Positions 28,396 to 36,872 of a DNA stretch of 64,000 nt are shown piece by piece; position 1 is the stretch's first letter; the number at the start of each line of letters is the position of its first letter. This DNA is from a virus. Below the pieces are notes generated by a model. That model made no database searches. It saw nothing but the letters and a program-made list of their open reading frames with translations, and was not told the origin of the DNA. The stretch covers positions 1 through 64,000 of IMG/VR virus record IMGVR_UViG_3300021475_000001; one strand, given 5' to 3'. Both the position numbers and the translations under genes were made by a program.

Positions 28396-29327
28396 GTCGC
28401 AAACACGATCCTGGTGCAGGCGAGTACGATGGGTGAAATACCGTCTGAGTAATTTATTGGTTGTGAAAATTCGTCCAGTATTGGTAAATAGCTCCAGAGT
28501 GTGCTTTCATCCTTATTGTCGAGTATCACTTTGGTGACATAACTCAAAACTATCTTACGAATGCTTTCTGGGTTCTCGTTGCGAAGTTCGATGAGAATCG
28601 CTTGTATCACTGGCCATTTGGCACCATTGACCAAAGCACGTGCTAGTGCCACTGGTTGGTCGGCTTCATCGGGTATGTGTCCGAGTGACGCGTAGGCTTC
28701 TTCACGTGACGTGCAGTTGATGGTCTGTCCGAGATAAGCTAAGGCGCGACGTGGTGAACCCTGTGCTTCCTTTGTACACAGATCGATAATGCTGGGGTCT
28801 AACTCTCTGGATTCACAAGCAAGTACCCAATTAAGTAGCACGGTTAACTGACGAAGATTGAGAAGATGCAGGGTGTAGACTGAGCAACGGGTTTGTATCG
28901 TTTCTGGTACTCGGGTAATGTCAGTGGTGCAGAAGAACCAATACACTCCCGTTGGTGGCTCTTCCACCATCTTTAACAGTGACTGCCAAGCCTGTCGGGT
29001 AAGCGCGTGACACTCGTCCATGATGACTGATTTAATGTTACTGGCACCAAGTGGACGATAGATTAGCTGTTCAGTAATCCCCCGCATTTCGTCAATGCCA
29101 TTGTAAGTGGCGGCATCGATTTCGATTATATTGGCATCAGTTGTGCCAACTTCCTTAGCACCAAGTCGAGCAACAGTGGTCTTTCCTGTGCCACTTGGAC
29201 CCGTGAACAGAAAGGCATGACTGGAGTCTTCAGTCAGAACCTTGCACAGTGATCGTACCGTCTCTTCATTACCAATAACTTCATCCCACTTGACTGGCCG
29301 GTATTTGTTGATGAAGGGTTCAGTCAT
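28386..29327 (-). CDS. Clamp loader ATPase (RFC small subunit/gp44-like)
   Basis: 313 aa. ATG 29327 is chosen: GGGAAAG upstream, and the protein then begins TEPFINKYRPVKWDEVIGNE, the usual first residues of clamp-loader subunits. Walker A GPSGTGKTT (about 40-48), DECHAL Walker B, and QTRCSVY (arginine finger) are present. It opens the sliding clamp and places it on primed DNA. No separate gp62-like partner is evident nearby, so it may act as a homomer or with an unrecognised partner. Confidence 0.88.
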   Translation of the reverse strand: MTEPFINKYRPVKWDEVIGNEETVRSLCKVLTEDSSHAFLFTGPSGTGKTTVARLGAKEVGTTDANIIEIDAATYNGIDEMRGITEQLIYRPLGASNIKSVIMDECHALTRQAWQSLLKMVEEPPTGVYWFFCTTDITRVPETIQTRCSVYTLHLLNLRQLTVLLNWVLACESRELDPSIIDLCTKEAQGSPRRALAYLGQTINCTSREEAYASLGHIPDEADQPVALARALVNGAKWPVIQAILIELRNENPESIRKIVLSYVTKVILDNKDESTLWSYLPILDEFSQPINYSDGISPIVLACTRIVFATRV

Positions 29328-29405
29328 TAGTCTTTCCCGGTTTATGGTTCTCTCAATCAGGAATGGTTCACTGGCGGTATTTGGTACTCTCAACTCGTTT
29401 GGTTA

Positions 29406-31928
29406 TCATGTAAATTCTGCTGCTCTTGTTGGCCAACCTAATCTCTTGTCACTCGAAAAGGTTTCAATCTTTTCCATGTCGTACCAGTTTGGGCCGACTG
29501 ACAAATCGACTGTGAGTGGTACACAAATCCAGGGAAACTGTACGTTCAGCATCTCGTCTAGAATGGTGTCGATATGATCACACAGTTCATTTTCACTGGC
29601 GAACCAGAAGGTCAGATCGTCATGAATGTTCAGCTTAGGTTGTAGTTGTGGTATGTCTTTTTCTGACAGACGGTTCATCGCGTCCATGACGATATCCGCG
29701 GCTGAGCCTTGAATAGCGGAGTTGATGATCTGTCCTAAACCAAGTGGCGCTCGGCGGCGTCTGCCGTTCAGACACTCGGTGTAACCAAGGTCTTTAAACT
29801 GGTTGATCACGCGTTCGTGCCACTTCTTTACACCAGAGTACTCACGCCAGAACGCATCGTATTCAGGTGATAGTACCTCAGCGGGGATTTCCATATATCC
29901 TGCAACAGATTTCAGTACCGCAGTGAAGAAACAGGGAAACGTCCATTTGTTTTTGACACGATCACGAAACTTCTCCATGACCTTTTCGTCATCAAGATAT
30001 TCGCGTCCACCAATTGCTGAGGGATAGCGGTGTGCAATGCGTCTTGCCCAGTAACCGTGAACATCGAGTCCGTCCCAAGTCGCTTTAGAGTAGGCGGGGT
30101 CGCGTGAACTACAGCAAATTAACCGTGCTTCAATTTGACCATAATCAAGTGAAGCAAACAGTCCCTTACCTTTTGCGGCGATCTGACGGCGTAGTTCCTT
30201 GTCCTTGTCATCACGTTTTGGCCAATTTTGAAAGTCAGAGTTTAGCCTACCCGTGTCAGTGAAACAAGTTCCAAATGTTGGGTGGTACTTTTTGTCGGGG
30301 TAGGCGTTTTCTTCACGTAACCGTTCAACATAGGTAGACAACATCTTGGTGGCGTTACGCCATAATATTTGAAGCTGGCCAAACGGATGCTTTATTGTCT
30401 CTAATACTTTCTTGTCCGTAGAATTCACTTTGTGGCCTAGTATTTCCTTTAGAAAGAATAATACATCGGGTTCTGAGCCAAGATTAATATCGGCTCCCGT
30501 GCGCTTCTTGAACTCGTCTATTTCTGGTAAGGCAAAGATTTGTGACTCTATATACTGTATCTTTTCTTGGAGATTCGCACGTTGCCGATTCACTTCGTCA
30601 TAATCGACCGGCAGCCCTTCTAGTTGTGTCAGTACGCAGGTCGGGACTTGGCGCAATTTTTCTTCATAGACCGTACGTAGTCCCTGTTTCTCGATGAGTT
30701 CATCTTGTGCGGCAAAGGTGTAAAGATGATACTTGGCATCCATCGCATTATAGGGCAGCAACTTGGTAAGTGACTCACTCTTCATGTTGGTCTTGTTCAG
30801 TCCGGGGGTGAGCTTCTTGAGATTTAAACCAAAGTGTAGCTGTGTGAGAAATTCTAGTGACAGACAATCCTTGCGCTCGTCTAGCACGTAGGCTTGTGTC
30901 AATGAGTCTTCCCAGCCTGTGCGTAGTGTCTCACGACCAAAGAAATACGCACTCCACTCCATTTCGAAGTGTAGGGAGTGAACACATTTTTTGGTCTTTG
31001 ACAGAAGAAAGTGCTTCCAGCACTGATGCAAGATGTTGCGATCATTTTTTGACCAACCGGCGTGAGGATGATCTAGAGCAAAGGCTAGTGTTTCATCCCA
31101 GGTAGAGACAGCCACAGACAGGATCGCTGCATCCGCAGTGTAGGGGCGCAGTCCCTGTGTCTCGTAATCGACACCACAGTGACTCTCTTTGGCGGCACGA
31201 AGAAGAAAGTCTGTCACCTCTTTCAGATTGCTCTTGCCAGTGCCGGTGATGTAGTGATTGGTGCCTTCACGCGCAAAGGCTTCGGTGTGTATGTCTGGTA
31301 CAGGTAGTCCTTCTTTCACTTCCTGAAAAGCACGCTTCAGATCGATCTTGAATGCCAGTTCATAGTTGGATGGTCGCCCCTCGTTCTGACTTCTCAGGTG
31401 TAGCAGATAGGCTGGGTGGTGAAATGCATAAAACCAACAGCGATGCGAGCCGACTTGAATAGGGAAGCGTCTACCACGCCAGGCAAAGGTGTTGGAACGA
31501 TCAGCCCACGTTAATGACGCGCCACCCATACCAAATATGGCTTTTGGTTTGGTGACTTCGATATCATCGACCAGTCTAGGTCGGCAGCACTCGATTTCGA
31601 GTGATGTAGGATCACGATCATTCTCGGGGTGACAGTTTATGGTGTTGTTCCAACGAATATAATCAAGAAGTTCTTTGGGAATGTTCTCACGCAGTAACGC
31701 ACCGGGTGCCCCAATGAACTGTCTACCAAGTTCATCTTCCTGTTTACCAGGGGCTTCACCGAGAAAGTAAACAATGGGATTTCTTGCACCGGACCCGGGC
31801 ATCTTCGGACTCTTCAGATAGCGTTCCTCTCTGTCGAGAGTACACATCTGACAGCCTCTTTGGTGAAGTAATTCTGTCGGGGGTTTATTTCTGTCTAAAC
31901 GTTCGTTCGCCAGATTGAAAAACCCCAT
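29406..31928 (-). CDS. DNA polymerase, family A, with N-terminal UDG family 4 domain
   Basis: 840 aa. Residues about 20-200 are like family 4 uracil-DNA glycosylase: CQMCTLD, GEAPGKQEDELG, FIGAPGALL, NCHPENDRD and HHPAYLL, with cysteines that could hold an Fe-S cluster. Residues about 240-420 form a 3'-5' exonuclease (VDYETQGL, HSLHFEMEW, YNAMDAKYH). The polymerase domain has motif A LDYGQIEAR, motif B RDRVKNKWTFPCFF and motif C NIHDDL. A UDG-like N-terminus on a PolA polymerase is known from SPO1-type phages. It is the main replicase, encoded between clamp loader and clamp. Confidence 0.93.
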   Translation of the reverse strand: MGFFNLANERLDRNKPPTELLHQRGCQMCTLDREERYLKSPKMPGSGARNPIVYFLGEAPGKQEDELGRQFIGAPGALLRENIPKELLDYIRWNNTINCHPENDRDPTSLEIECCRPRLVDDIEVTKPKAIFGMGGASLTWADRSNTFAWRGRRFPIQVGSHRCWFYAFHHPAYLLHLRSQNEGRPSNYELAFKIDLKRAFQEVKEGLPVPDIHTEAFAREGTNHYITGTGKSNLKEVTDFLLRAAKESHCGVDYETQGLRPYTADAAILSVAVSTWDETLAFALDHPHAGWSKNDRNILHQCWKHFLLSKTKKCVHSLHFEMEWSAYFFGRETLRTGWEDSLTQAYVLDERKDCLSLEFLTQLHFGLNLKKLTPGLNKTNMKSESLTKLLPYNAMDAKYHLYTFAAQDELIEKQGLRTVYEEKLRQVPTCVLTQLEGLPVDYDEVNRQRANLQEKIQYIESQIFALPEIDEFKKRTGADINLGSEPDVLFFLKEILGHKVNSTDKKVLETIKHPFGQLQILWRNATKMLSTYVERLREENAYPDKKYHPTFGTCFTDTGRLNSDFQNWPKRDDKDKELRRQIAAKGKGLFASLDYGQIEARLICCSSRDPAYSKATWDGLDVHGYWARRIAHRYPSAIGGREYLDDEKVMEKFRDRVKNKWTFPCFFTAVLKSVAGYMEIPAEVLSPEYDAFWREYSGVKKWHERVINQFKDLGYTECLNGRRRRAPLGLGQIINSAIQGSAADIVMDAMNRLSEKDIPQLQPKLNIHDDLTFWFASENELCDHIDTILDEMLNVQFPWICVPLTVDLSVGPNWYDMEKIETFSSDKRLGWPTRAAEFT

Positions 31929-31939
31929 GATCTGGTTCC

Positions 31940-32176
31940 CTATTTTTGGTAAGGGTTGTGACGATTACTACCGGATTCGGAACATTCAAGATTAAACGGT
32001 TCATGAAAATGGATGTGAAAATGATCACAGTCACTATTGGGATAACCACATTCACATACTTTTAGATCACAAGTAAAATCAACTTTACTCTCACCAAGCA
32101 TGTCCTCGCGTGGGTCGGAGCGACCACAGTCAAGACACCATGCACCCGGCCAGCCTGACCAACGACACTCAGCCAT
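31940..32176 (-). CDS. Small cysteine-rich (zinc-binding) protein
   Basis: 78 aa. Cysteine pairs WCLDCG and VCECGYPNSDC with several histidines (DHFHIHFH) suggest one or two zinc sites. It lies between the sliding clamp and polymerase genes, so a replication-linked or regulatory role is possible. No family recognised. Confidence 0.55.
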   Translation of the reverse strand: MAECRWSGWPGAWCLDCGRSDPREDMLGESKVDFTCDLKVCECGYPNSDCDHFHIHFHEPFNLECSESGSNRHNPYQK

Positions 32177-32183
32177 CGTAACC

Positions 32184-33224
32184 TTAGCGTTGTGTGGCAG
32201 CGATCAAGTGAATAAATCCGGCTGGTCCTTTGAGACAGAGACTGCCTCTGTCGATACGAAGACTGGTTCTACCCGATAAAGCGCGATGAATAAGTTCGGG
32301 ATCAAAGAATTCGATTACGTTGGGGTGATTAAAGGTCATGGCTTCTTCAAAGTGAGTGGTGTTTTTAATGTTGGAAATAATGTACAAAATGTTGTTCTCA
32401 ACAGCAAATTCGGTGGCGTTATTTGGGATCAGCATAACACGATCCAATGCCCCGCTCAACACCTCTGGTACGGCAGTGTCGTTTTGGTGTTGTTGCTGGT
32501 ATGGTGACAGAGTGACAGAAAAGTCGGGCATCATGGGGCAGTCGATTAGATTGCCAATGATCATTACACCCTGATTGTTGACGGCGACGATGGCGTGTTG
32601 ATGCACAAACAGAGCGTCACGTCCACCTTCTGGCAGTATCTTTAAAACCTGTTCGATAAATCCAGTTGGAACAACGATGTGCTGTGTCAGAGTGTAGTTC
32701 TTTGGTAGTGTCACTCGCAGCCAGGAAAGTGAGTTGTCATCGGTCGCGTAGATGTCGAGATGGTCACCAACTGGTGCCAGAAACGCGCCCATGCGCGCCG
32801 GTGTTGCCGACTTCGGGTCAAGTGACACCAGAATATTTTTAAGACCAGTGATCAGAGCTTCATCCAGTTCGACACCTTCGCCATCGATCAAATCGACACT
32901 GGGTGTCAGTATCTGTTTCTGAGCTTCCAACATAGCAAAGGTGGCGTGTGAGTCACCAACCTTGATGATCAGTTCCTTACCTTTTGTGGTCAGTTCCGCA
33001 GTGTCACCTACCGTCTTTTCCAGCCATGCCTGTAGTGTCGCGGGAACACCACCTTTTATTTCAGAGTCAAAGGGATAGACAATTCCAAGACGACCATTAT
33101 AAGCCGAAATGAAATCACCGTCCAGCCAGAAATGCGATAGTTCCACTGCCCGATTGGTGGCAGTAGCTAGTGCTGGTTTACAGGTGTCCAATGCGGAGAG
33201 TAGAAGCGTGCGATTGATGTTCAT
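32184..33224 (-). CDS. Sliding clamp, DnaN-like
   Basis: 346 aa, close to the 360-390 aa of bacterial beta clamps. The first domain (INRTLLLSALDTCKPALATA, FWLDGDFISAYNGRLGIVYPF) and the third (HRALSGRTSLRIDRGSLCLK) follow the three-domain beta-clamp pattern; overall similarity is low. It lies directly upstream of the polymerase gene. A dimeric ring that tethers the polymerase is expected. The mRNA leader may be very short, because the nearest -10-like box ends six bases before the start. Confidence 0.75.
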   Translation of the reverse strand: MNINRTLLLSALDTCKPALATATNRAVELSHFWLDGDFISAYNGRLGIVYPFDSEIKGGVPATLQAWLEKTVGDTAELTTKGKELIIKVGDSHATFAMLEAQKQILTPSVDLIDGEGVELDEALITGLKNILVSLDPKSATPARMGAFLAPVGDHLDIYATDDNSLSWLRVTLPKNYTLTQHIVVPTGFIEQVLKILPEGGRDALFVHQHAIVAVNNQGVMIIGNLIDCPMMPDFSVTLSPYQQQHQNDTAVPEVLSGALDRVMLIPNNATEFAVENNILYIISNIKNTTHFEEAMTFNHPNVIEFFDPELIHRALSGRTSLRIDRGSLCLKGPAGFIHLIAATQR

Positions 33225-33229
33225 ACTTT

Positions 33230-33240
33230 ACTATACGCGC
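33230..33240 (-). promoter_or_regulatory. Candidate promoter element GCGCGTATAGT
   Basis: Minus-strand GCGCGTATAGTAAAG stands directly before the clamp start codon. It matches the element near 28390 and 55498. If it acts as a -10 box the transcript would be leaderless or nearly so, so a binding-site role is also possible. Confidence 0.35.
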
Positions 33241-33288
33241 GGGTGATTCTGGTGCGTTTACAGTGTAGTGAAGACAGTCTAGACACAA

Positions 33289-33317
33289 AGAGAGGGGGAA
33301 GATGCTTCCCCCTCTCT
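33289..33317 (-). terminator. Rho-independent terminator after the acidic-protein gene
   Basis: A perfect 13-bp stem (AGAGAGGGGGAAG and its complement) with a 3-base loop lies 22 bases after the stop of the gene at 33340-33978 on the minus strand. The following bases are T-rich only in part (CTTTGTGTC). Confidence 0.8.
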
Positions 33318-33339
33318 AGCAACGCTCAGAACGCGCGAG

Positions 33340-33978
33340 TTAAGACGCTGCGTGTTCCTTGATCAGTCGACTCGCTGTTGCGAATGCCTGTTGCGCGTAG
33401 CGCACCGCGGCAATGGAATATTCCTTGCCATACTTGGTCTGAAGCGTAGTCACCAAATCCATCGCCTTCATATCACCAGGATTGGCACTGACAACCAGTT
33501 CCTTCATGGTACGGGTCAGACAGTCATTCCCACTGGTACGACCGCGACCACGCACTTTCGGCTCTTCGGCATCATTCAGACTGGCACGTCCGCGACGCTT
33601 AGTTTCCTTTGTCTTCTTCTGGTCCAAACCGGGAAGAAGAGGAAGTGCCTTCTTGCGCTTTTTGGTGATGTTTGCCTTGTGAGTGATGGTGGCGTCATAC
33701 ACCCAATCCTGCACGTCCTTGTCCAAGGTTTCGTAACGATCATCAGTCCAGACTTCCATATTAGAAAAAGCCTGGATTACACGAACCTTGAATTCATCAA
33801 CGGACTCGTCTTCAGCGCGGATGGTGTCAAGTGCTTCACAAATATGTTCGTAGAGTGAAGACGCCTCTTGCTCATCAGCTTCAGTTTCGCCGTTCTCTTC
33901 CTCGGATTCTTGATCTTCTGGCTCTTGCACTGCGGGCTTCGGCTCGGGTGGAACAGTTGTTACATGCGGATCGGACAT
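33340..33978 (-). CDS. Acidic N-terminus/basic core protein, possible DNA-binding protein
   Basis: 212 aa. Residues 1-45 are strongly acidic (EPEDQESEEENGETEADEQE), the middle is basic (ITKKRKKALP, KRRGRAS, KVRGRGR), and the C-terminal 65 residues are helical (LTRTMKELVVSANPGDMKAM, YGKEYSIAAVRYAQQAF), perhaps a winged helix. It is a one-gene transcription unit: a good sigma70-like promoter at 34036-34064 upstream and a strong terminator downstream. Such isolation suggests high expression. Function unknown; a DNA-binding role is inferred. Confidence 0.65.
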   Translation of the reverse strand: MSDPHVTTVPPEPKPAVQEPEDQESEEENGETEADEQEASSLYEHICEALDTIRAEDESVDEFKVRVIQAFSNMEVWTDDRYETLDKDVQDWVYDATITHKANITKKRKKALPLLPGLDQKKTKETKRRGRASLNDAEEPKVRGRGRTSGNDCLTRTMKELVVSANPGDMKAMDLVTTLQTKYGKEYSIAAVRYAQQAFATASRLIKEHAAS

Positions 33979-34035
33979 AATTCTTCCTTTAAAGATTAAC
34001 CACGTGTCGCAGATTTGCGATCACGCTATTTTTGA

Positions 34036-34064
34036 AATATAGCCTAATTGACCATTACAATCAA
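34036..34064 (-). promoter_or_regulatory. Sigma70-like promoter TTGATT-17-TATATT
   Basis: On the minus strand TTGATT and TATATT are separated by exactly 17 bases, about 60 bases before the start at 33978. The -35 overlaps the stop codon of the sigma-like gene upstream. It would drive the single acidic/basic protein gene. Confidence 0.6.
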
Positions 34065-34636
34065 CCGGGAAACAGCAGTTTTTCGAGTTCATTTTCGAAA
34101 TCTCTATTTTCGGGCCAACCGGCAAGACGTTTCAAACGTTTAGCGGGTGTCTCACTGTCACTCAATGTCTCACGGAGCGGTAGGCGCATTTTGCGCAAGG
34201 TGTCAACTGATAGAAACAGTCGCAGAACGGCTTTGATCGGTTCCGGTAGTTCATTGAGTGTACAAGCAAACTCCTGTTCGGGCAGTTCGTATAAGGTATC
34301 GAGAATGTTATCAATCTCTTCGCCGGTTTTTACATCCTCCAGTTCCGCAATATATAATTCGTTGTTGTAATTGGTTTTTCGCTGCAAGCTTACGAGGTGA
34401 TTGGTGAAGGAAGTTTTCACCAATGCAGTAAAGTGTGGTGGGTCAATTTCGTATCCGTAGCGAGCGCGACATTTTAGGGCGATCATCAAACCATCTTGTA
34501 CCAAATCTTCAAAATCGTACCACTTATTGACACGGTATACGTAGCGTCTGGAGGTGTTGTATATCCACCCGATGACAGAATCGTTCAACTCTGGTACATT
34601 GATCTTCACCGACTTACTGCGTTGGGTCTGTGCCAT
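34061..34636 (-). CDS. Sigma-factor-like protein (possible gp55-like late sigma)
   Basis: 191 aa from ATG 34636 (AGGTG seven bases upstream); GTG 34642 is also possible. Residues about 30-90 resemble sigma70 region 2: DFEDLVQDGLMIALKCRARY followed by HFTALVKTSFTNHLVSLQRK. A later helical part (LNELPEPIKAVLRLF) could be a reduced region 4. T4-type phages encode a small late sigma (gp55) within their replication genes, which fits the setting here. The region 2 match is by eye and needs a profile search. Confidence 0.55.
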   Translation of the reverse strand: MAQTQRSKSVKINVPELNDSVIGWIYNTSRRYVYRVNKWYDFEDLVQDGLMIALKCRARYGYEIDPPHFTALVKTSFTNHLVSLQRKTNYNNELYIAELEDVKTGEEIDNILDTLYELPEQEFACTLNELPEPIKAVLRLFLSVDTLRKMRLPLRETLSDSETPAKRLKRLAGWPENRDFENELEKLLFPG

Positions 34637-34650
34637 AGTCACTCACCTAA

Positions 34651-34740
34651 TTACAAGCCGATCCCAAACATGTGCAGCAACACAATGAGCAGCCCCAAGG
34701 ACTGCCACCCAGCATGGAACCCCCGATGAAAATCACTCAT
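34651..34740 (-). CDS. Very small hydrophobic protein
   Basis: 29 aa, ATG to TAA, with GAGGTGA five bases before the start. After a polar start (MSDFHRGFHAGW) it is hydrophobic to the end (SLGLLIVLLHMFGIGL), as in small membrane proteins. It ends 14 bases before the sigma-like gene. Reality rests on SD, spacing and composition only. Confidence 0.45.
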   Translation of the reverse strand: MSDFHRGFHAGWQSLGLLIVLLHMFGIGL

Positions 34741-34775
34741 CAGTTTCACCTCATGTTGGCCGGATCAGATGCCCC

Positions 34776-34970
34776 CTACACTTCCAATGGATCATCACCA
34801 GATTTTCTGTAGGCTGACATAAAGGCACGATACTGTTCGGAATTTAAGTTGAAGTGTTGTGCGATGGTGTCTCTTATATTGTGTGGACTTTGTTCCAAGG
34901 TGTAGGCCAGTTGCCCCAGCATTTTTAACTGATCGCTGAGTGTCGCTTTTGGCTTAAGTTTATCCGGCAT
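34776..34970 (-). CDS. Small helical protein of unknown function
   Basis: 64 aa. Basic start (MPDKLKPKATLS) and two or three helices (QLKMLGQLAYTLEQ, RDTIAQHFNLNSEQYRAFM). It could be a small DNA-binding or regulatory protein. No family recognised. Confidence 0.55.
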   Translation of the reverse strand: MPDKLKPKATLSDQLKMLGQLAYTLEQSPHNIRDTIAQHFNLNSEQYRAFMSAYRKSGDDPLEV

Positions 34971-34985
34971 CGTTTCCCCCGTGAC

Positions 34986-35177
34986 TTAGTTATATCCAGC
35001 TAAGTGACCAATCCAGTACCAGATAGCTCCGAGAATGAGTGAACCTACGATGGCTGAGAAAAAACAGTTCAGATAAGTCCAAGCGGTGCGTGGTTTGGAT
35101 TGCCCCATGAACATAGCCGTGCCAAACACCAACCCGACAAAGATCATACTACCAATCATTTTACCAAGATCATCCAT
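34986..35177 (-). CDS. Small membrane protein with two predicted helices
   Basis: 63 aa from ATG 35177, chosen for GGTGA five bases upstream; an upstream ATG at 35228 has its SD too close. Hydrophobic segments lie at about residues 8-24 (IGSMIFVGLVFGTAMFM) and 37-57 (FSAIVGSLILGAIWYWIG). Two-pass membrane topology is inferred; function unknown. The 195 bases upstream of it hold no convincing gene. Confidence 0.5.
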   Translation of the reverse strand: MDDLGKMIGSMIFVGLVFGTAMFMGQSKPRTAWTYLNCFFSAIVGSLILGAIWYWIGHLAGYN

Positions 35178-35372
35178 TAAATTCACCGGAATAAAAGTGC
35201 TGGGGATTTTTATGGAAGACTTACGCATACCTCCCCAGCAGAGTACACTTCTAGGAGGGGGAAATAGTACCCCAACGGGCGCGACCACTAGCCCATGCCG
35301 ACGCTGCAAGTCTAGGTCCCCATTAGACGAGTCATCGACAACAGACCCATGATACTCGTCAGGTCAGAGAAA

Positions 35373-36404
35373 TCAACAACCAAATATTTGCGTAAATGAC
35401 GAAGTGTTCAGTTCTCCTGGGTCTTTTACAGTATCAGGAAGAACAAGTGTCTTAAATCCAAGTCCTTCAAGTGGTCCAATTAAGCCGTGAAAGTTGCATT
35501 CATAACGGATAGCAGCTTCAGCGTCAAGTAATATCAACTTGTTCTTGAATTGATTAAGCGATGTAAGTAAATCTAGTTGGATGTCCGAAATTGTACTGCC
35601 GTATACGCAGGTCGCGTAAATACCGTGAGGATTTCCAAGATAGTTTAATTTGAGTGAATCAAACGGGCCTTCATTGACCACCAGTGTCCCACCGTCTACT
35701 TGGCGCAACCAGTCATACCACAGCACAGTGTCCTTTAGTGACAGACGTGCTGGTAGTATTGGATTCTCAACGGAGAGAGAATTGTAGCGTAGTCGTGATT
35801 GACCAATGTGACGTCCGGTCCAGCTTACCAATTGGTGTTCCATGGTAATCAGAAAGATCAGACGATTGTCGTAAGCCCCGTCCAGAAAATTACTGACACA
35901 GTAGCGTAGATTGAAGTTCTTCACCAGATATGGAATATCGTCAAAGTCAAATCCTCGTTTCTCCAAATACGACACGAACATTCGACCCTTACCAATATTC
36001 TCGATAGGTCGAAATTCTTCTGGCACTCTAAGTGGGGGTCGCACTATTGGTTTGGATATAAGTGGTGGCGGCTGCCAAGGATATGGTTTGTGTTTAAGTA
36101 TTACAGTTAAATTACCAAGAACGTCATCTGGTATACTGTCACCACTTTTAACGATTGACTCGGCGTCGAGAAACGAGCAGCCGAGTAGTGCTTGTATTAG
36201 ACGATGTGGCGTTTTGCCTCTGTGTCCATCAGGCTGCTTCCAGCAATACCAACCACGATCAAGTAACGATATCGACATGTTATATCCGGAGTCTGCGTTC
36301 CCACAGAATGGACACTGACAGCCGATATCGTCACGTCCGACCTTACCCGTGGTGATATACGGAATGTTGTGTTGTGTCAGAAAGTTTGGCCAGTCAAAGG
36401 TCAC
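35373..36404 (-). CDS. DnaG-type DNA primase
   Basis: 343 aa. The N-terminal zinc-binding domain (CQCPFCGN near residue 30, WYCW near 52) is followed by a linker and a catalytic TOPRIM-like part with VVNEGPFDSLKL (the conserved Glu) and KLILLDAEA. Length and order match phage primases (T4 gp61 and DnaG-like). It would make RNA primers for lagging-strand synthesis together with the DnaB-like helicase encoded at 53.9 kb. Its 5' end overlaps the upstream gene by 11 bases. Confidence 0.85.
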   Translation of the reverse strand: MTFDWPNFLTQHNIPYITTGKVGRDDIGCQCPFCGNADSGYNMSISLLDRGWYCWKQPDGHRGKTPHRLIQALLGCSFLDAESIVKSGDSIPDDVLGNLTVILKHKPYPWQPPPLISKPIVRPPLRVPEEFRPIENIGKGRMFVSYLEKRGFDFDDIPYLVKNFNLRYCVSNFLDGAYDNRLIFLITMEHQLVSWTGRHIGQSRLRYNSLSVENPILPARLSLKDTVLWYDWLRQVDGGTLVVNEGPFDSLKLNYLGNPHGIYATCVYGSTISDIQLDLLTSLNQFKNKLILLDAEAAIRYECNFHGLIGPLEGLGFKTLVLPDTVKDPGELNTSSFTQIFGC

Positions 36405-36600
36405 TCACATCCCCCGACAAGTGTAACCACGCGTCCTCATCATTCACCAGTATCATACTGCCATCAAATTTGAGCTTTCTGTAGACTGACACACCGCACT
36501 CGGGGCAGTGAGTTGGTAATCTTGGATTCACCCAACACAACATCTGTCCGCAACACGGCATGTGTATCAGACGAAAGTGTACACGTTGTTTAGACTTCAT
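36394..36600 (-). CDS. Small zinc-ribbon protein
   Basis: 68 aa. PCCGQMLCW and HCPECG, about 17 residues apart, form a probable zinc ribbon. The N-terminus is basic (KSKQRVHFRLIH). It overlaps the primase start and is coupled to the gene upstream by ATGA. No family recognised. Confidence 0.55.
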   Translation of the reverse strand: MKSKQRVHFRLIHMPCCGQMLCWVNPRLPTHCPECGVSVYRKLKFDGSMILVNDEDAWLHLSGDVSDL

Positions 36601-36872
36601 GGTGCATTTTCGATTTCGATATCAATGCCACTAAGTGGACGATTTGGTTGACCATCGGGACGATAAGTCTGCATACGACTGACTGTCTGTCGCTGACGCA
36701 TGACATCAGCAATAGAGGGAAAACGTTTAGCCTTGGCTGGGTCATCGGTCGAAGTCAGTGCCAATGTACCAAAGGTGACGTGGGGGTTCCATTCAACCAC
36801 CCATCGTCCGTCATGTGGTGTAACTATACCACTTGAAGCACCAATGACCTTGACAATGACACTCATGTTCAT
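36597..36872 (-). CDS. Small DGxPNRPL-motif protein
   Basis: 91 aa. The C-terminal RPDGQPNRPLSGIDIEIE matches a motif at the end of the protein encoded at 50053-50343 (IDGSPNRPLTSWRVIVV). The middle (STDDPAKAKRFPSIADVMRQ) also parallels it (CDTPSEAKIFLDPTEAMTYY). Similar small proteins are common in phages and prophages. It is coupled by ATGA to both neighbours. Function unknown. Confidence 0.65.
   Translation of the reverse strand: MNMSVIVKVIGASSGIVTPHDGRWVVEWNPHVTFGTLALTSTDDPAKAKRFPSIADVMRQRQTVSRMQTYRPDGQPNRPLSGIDIEIENAP

Noticed and set aside
29350-29410. 13-codon frame starting at the polymerase stop (ATGA)
   Set aside because: Too short to judge; the ATGA is probably chance, since the clamp-loader gene has its own start and SD further on.
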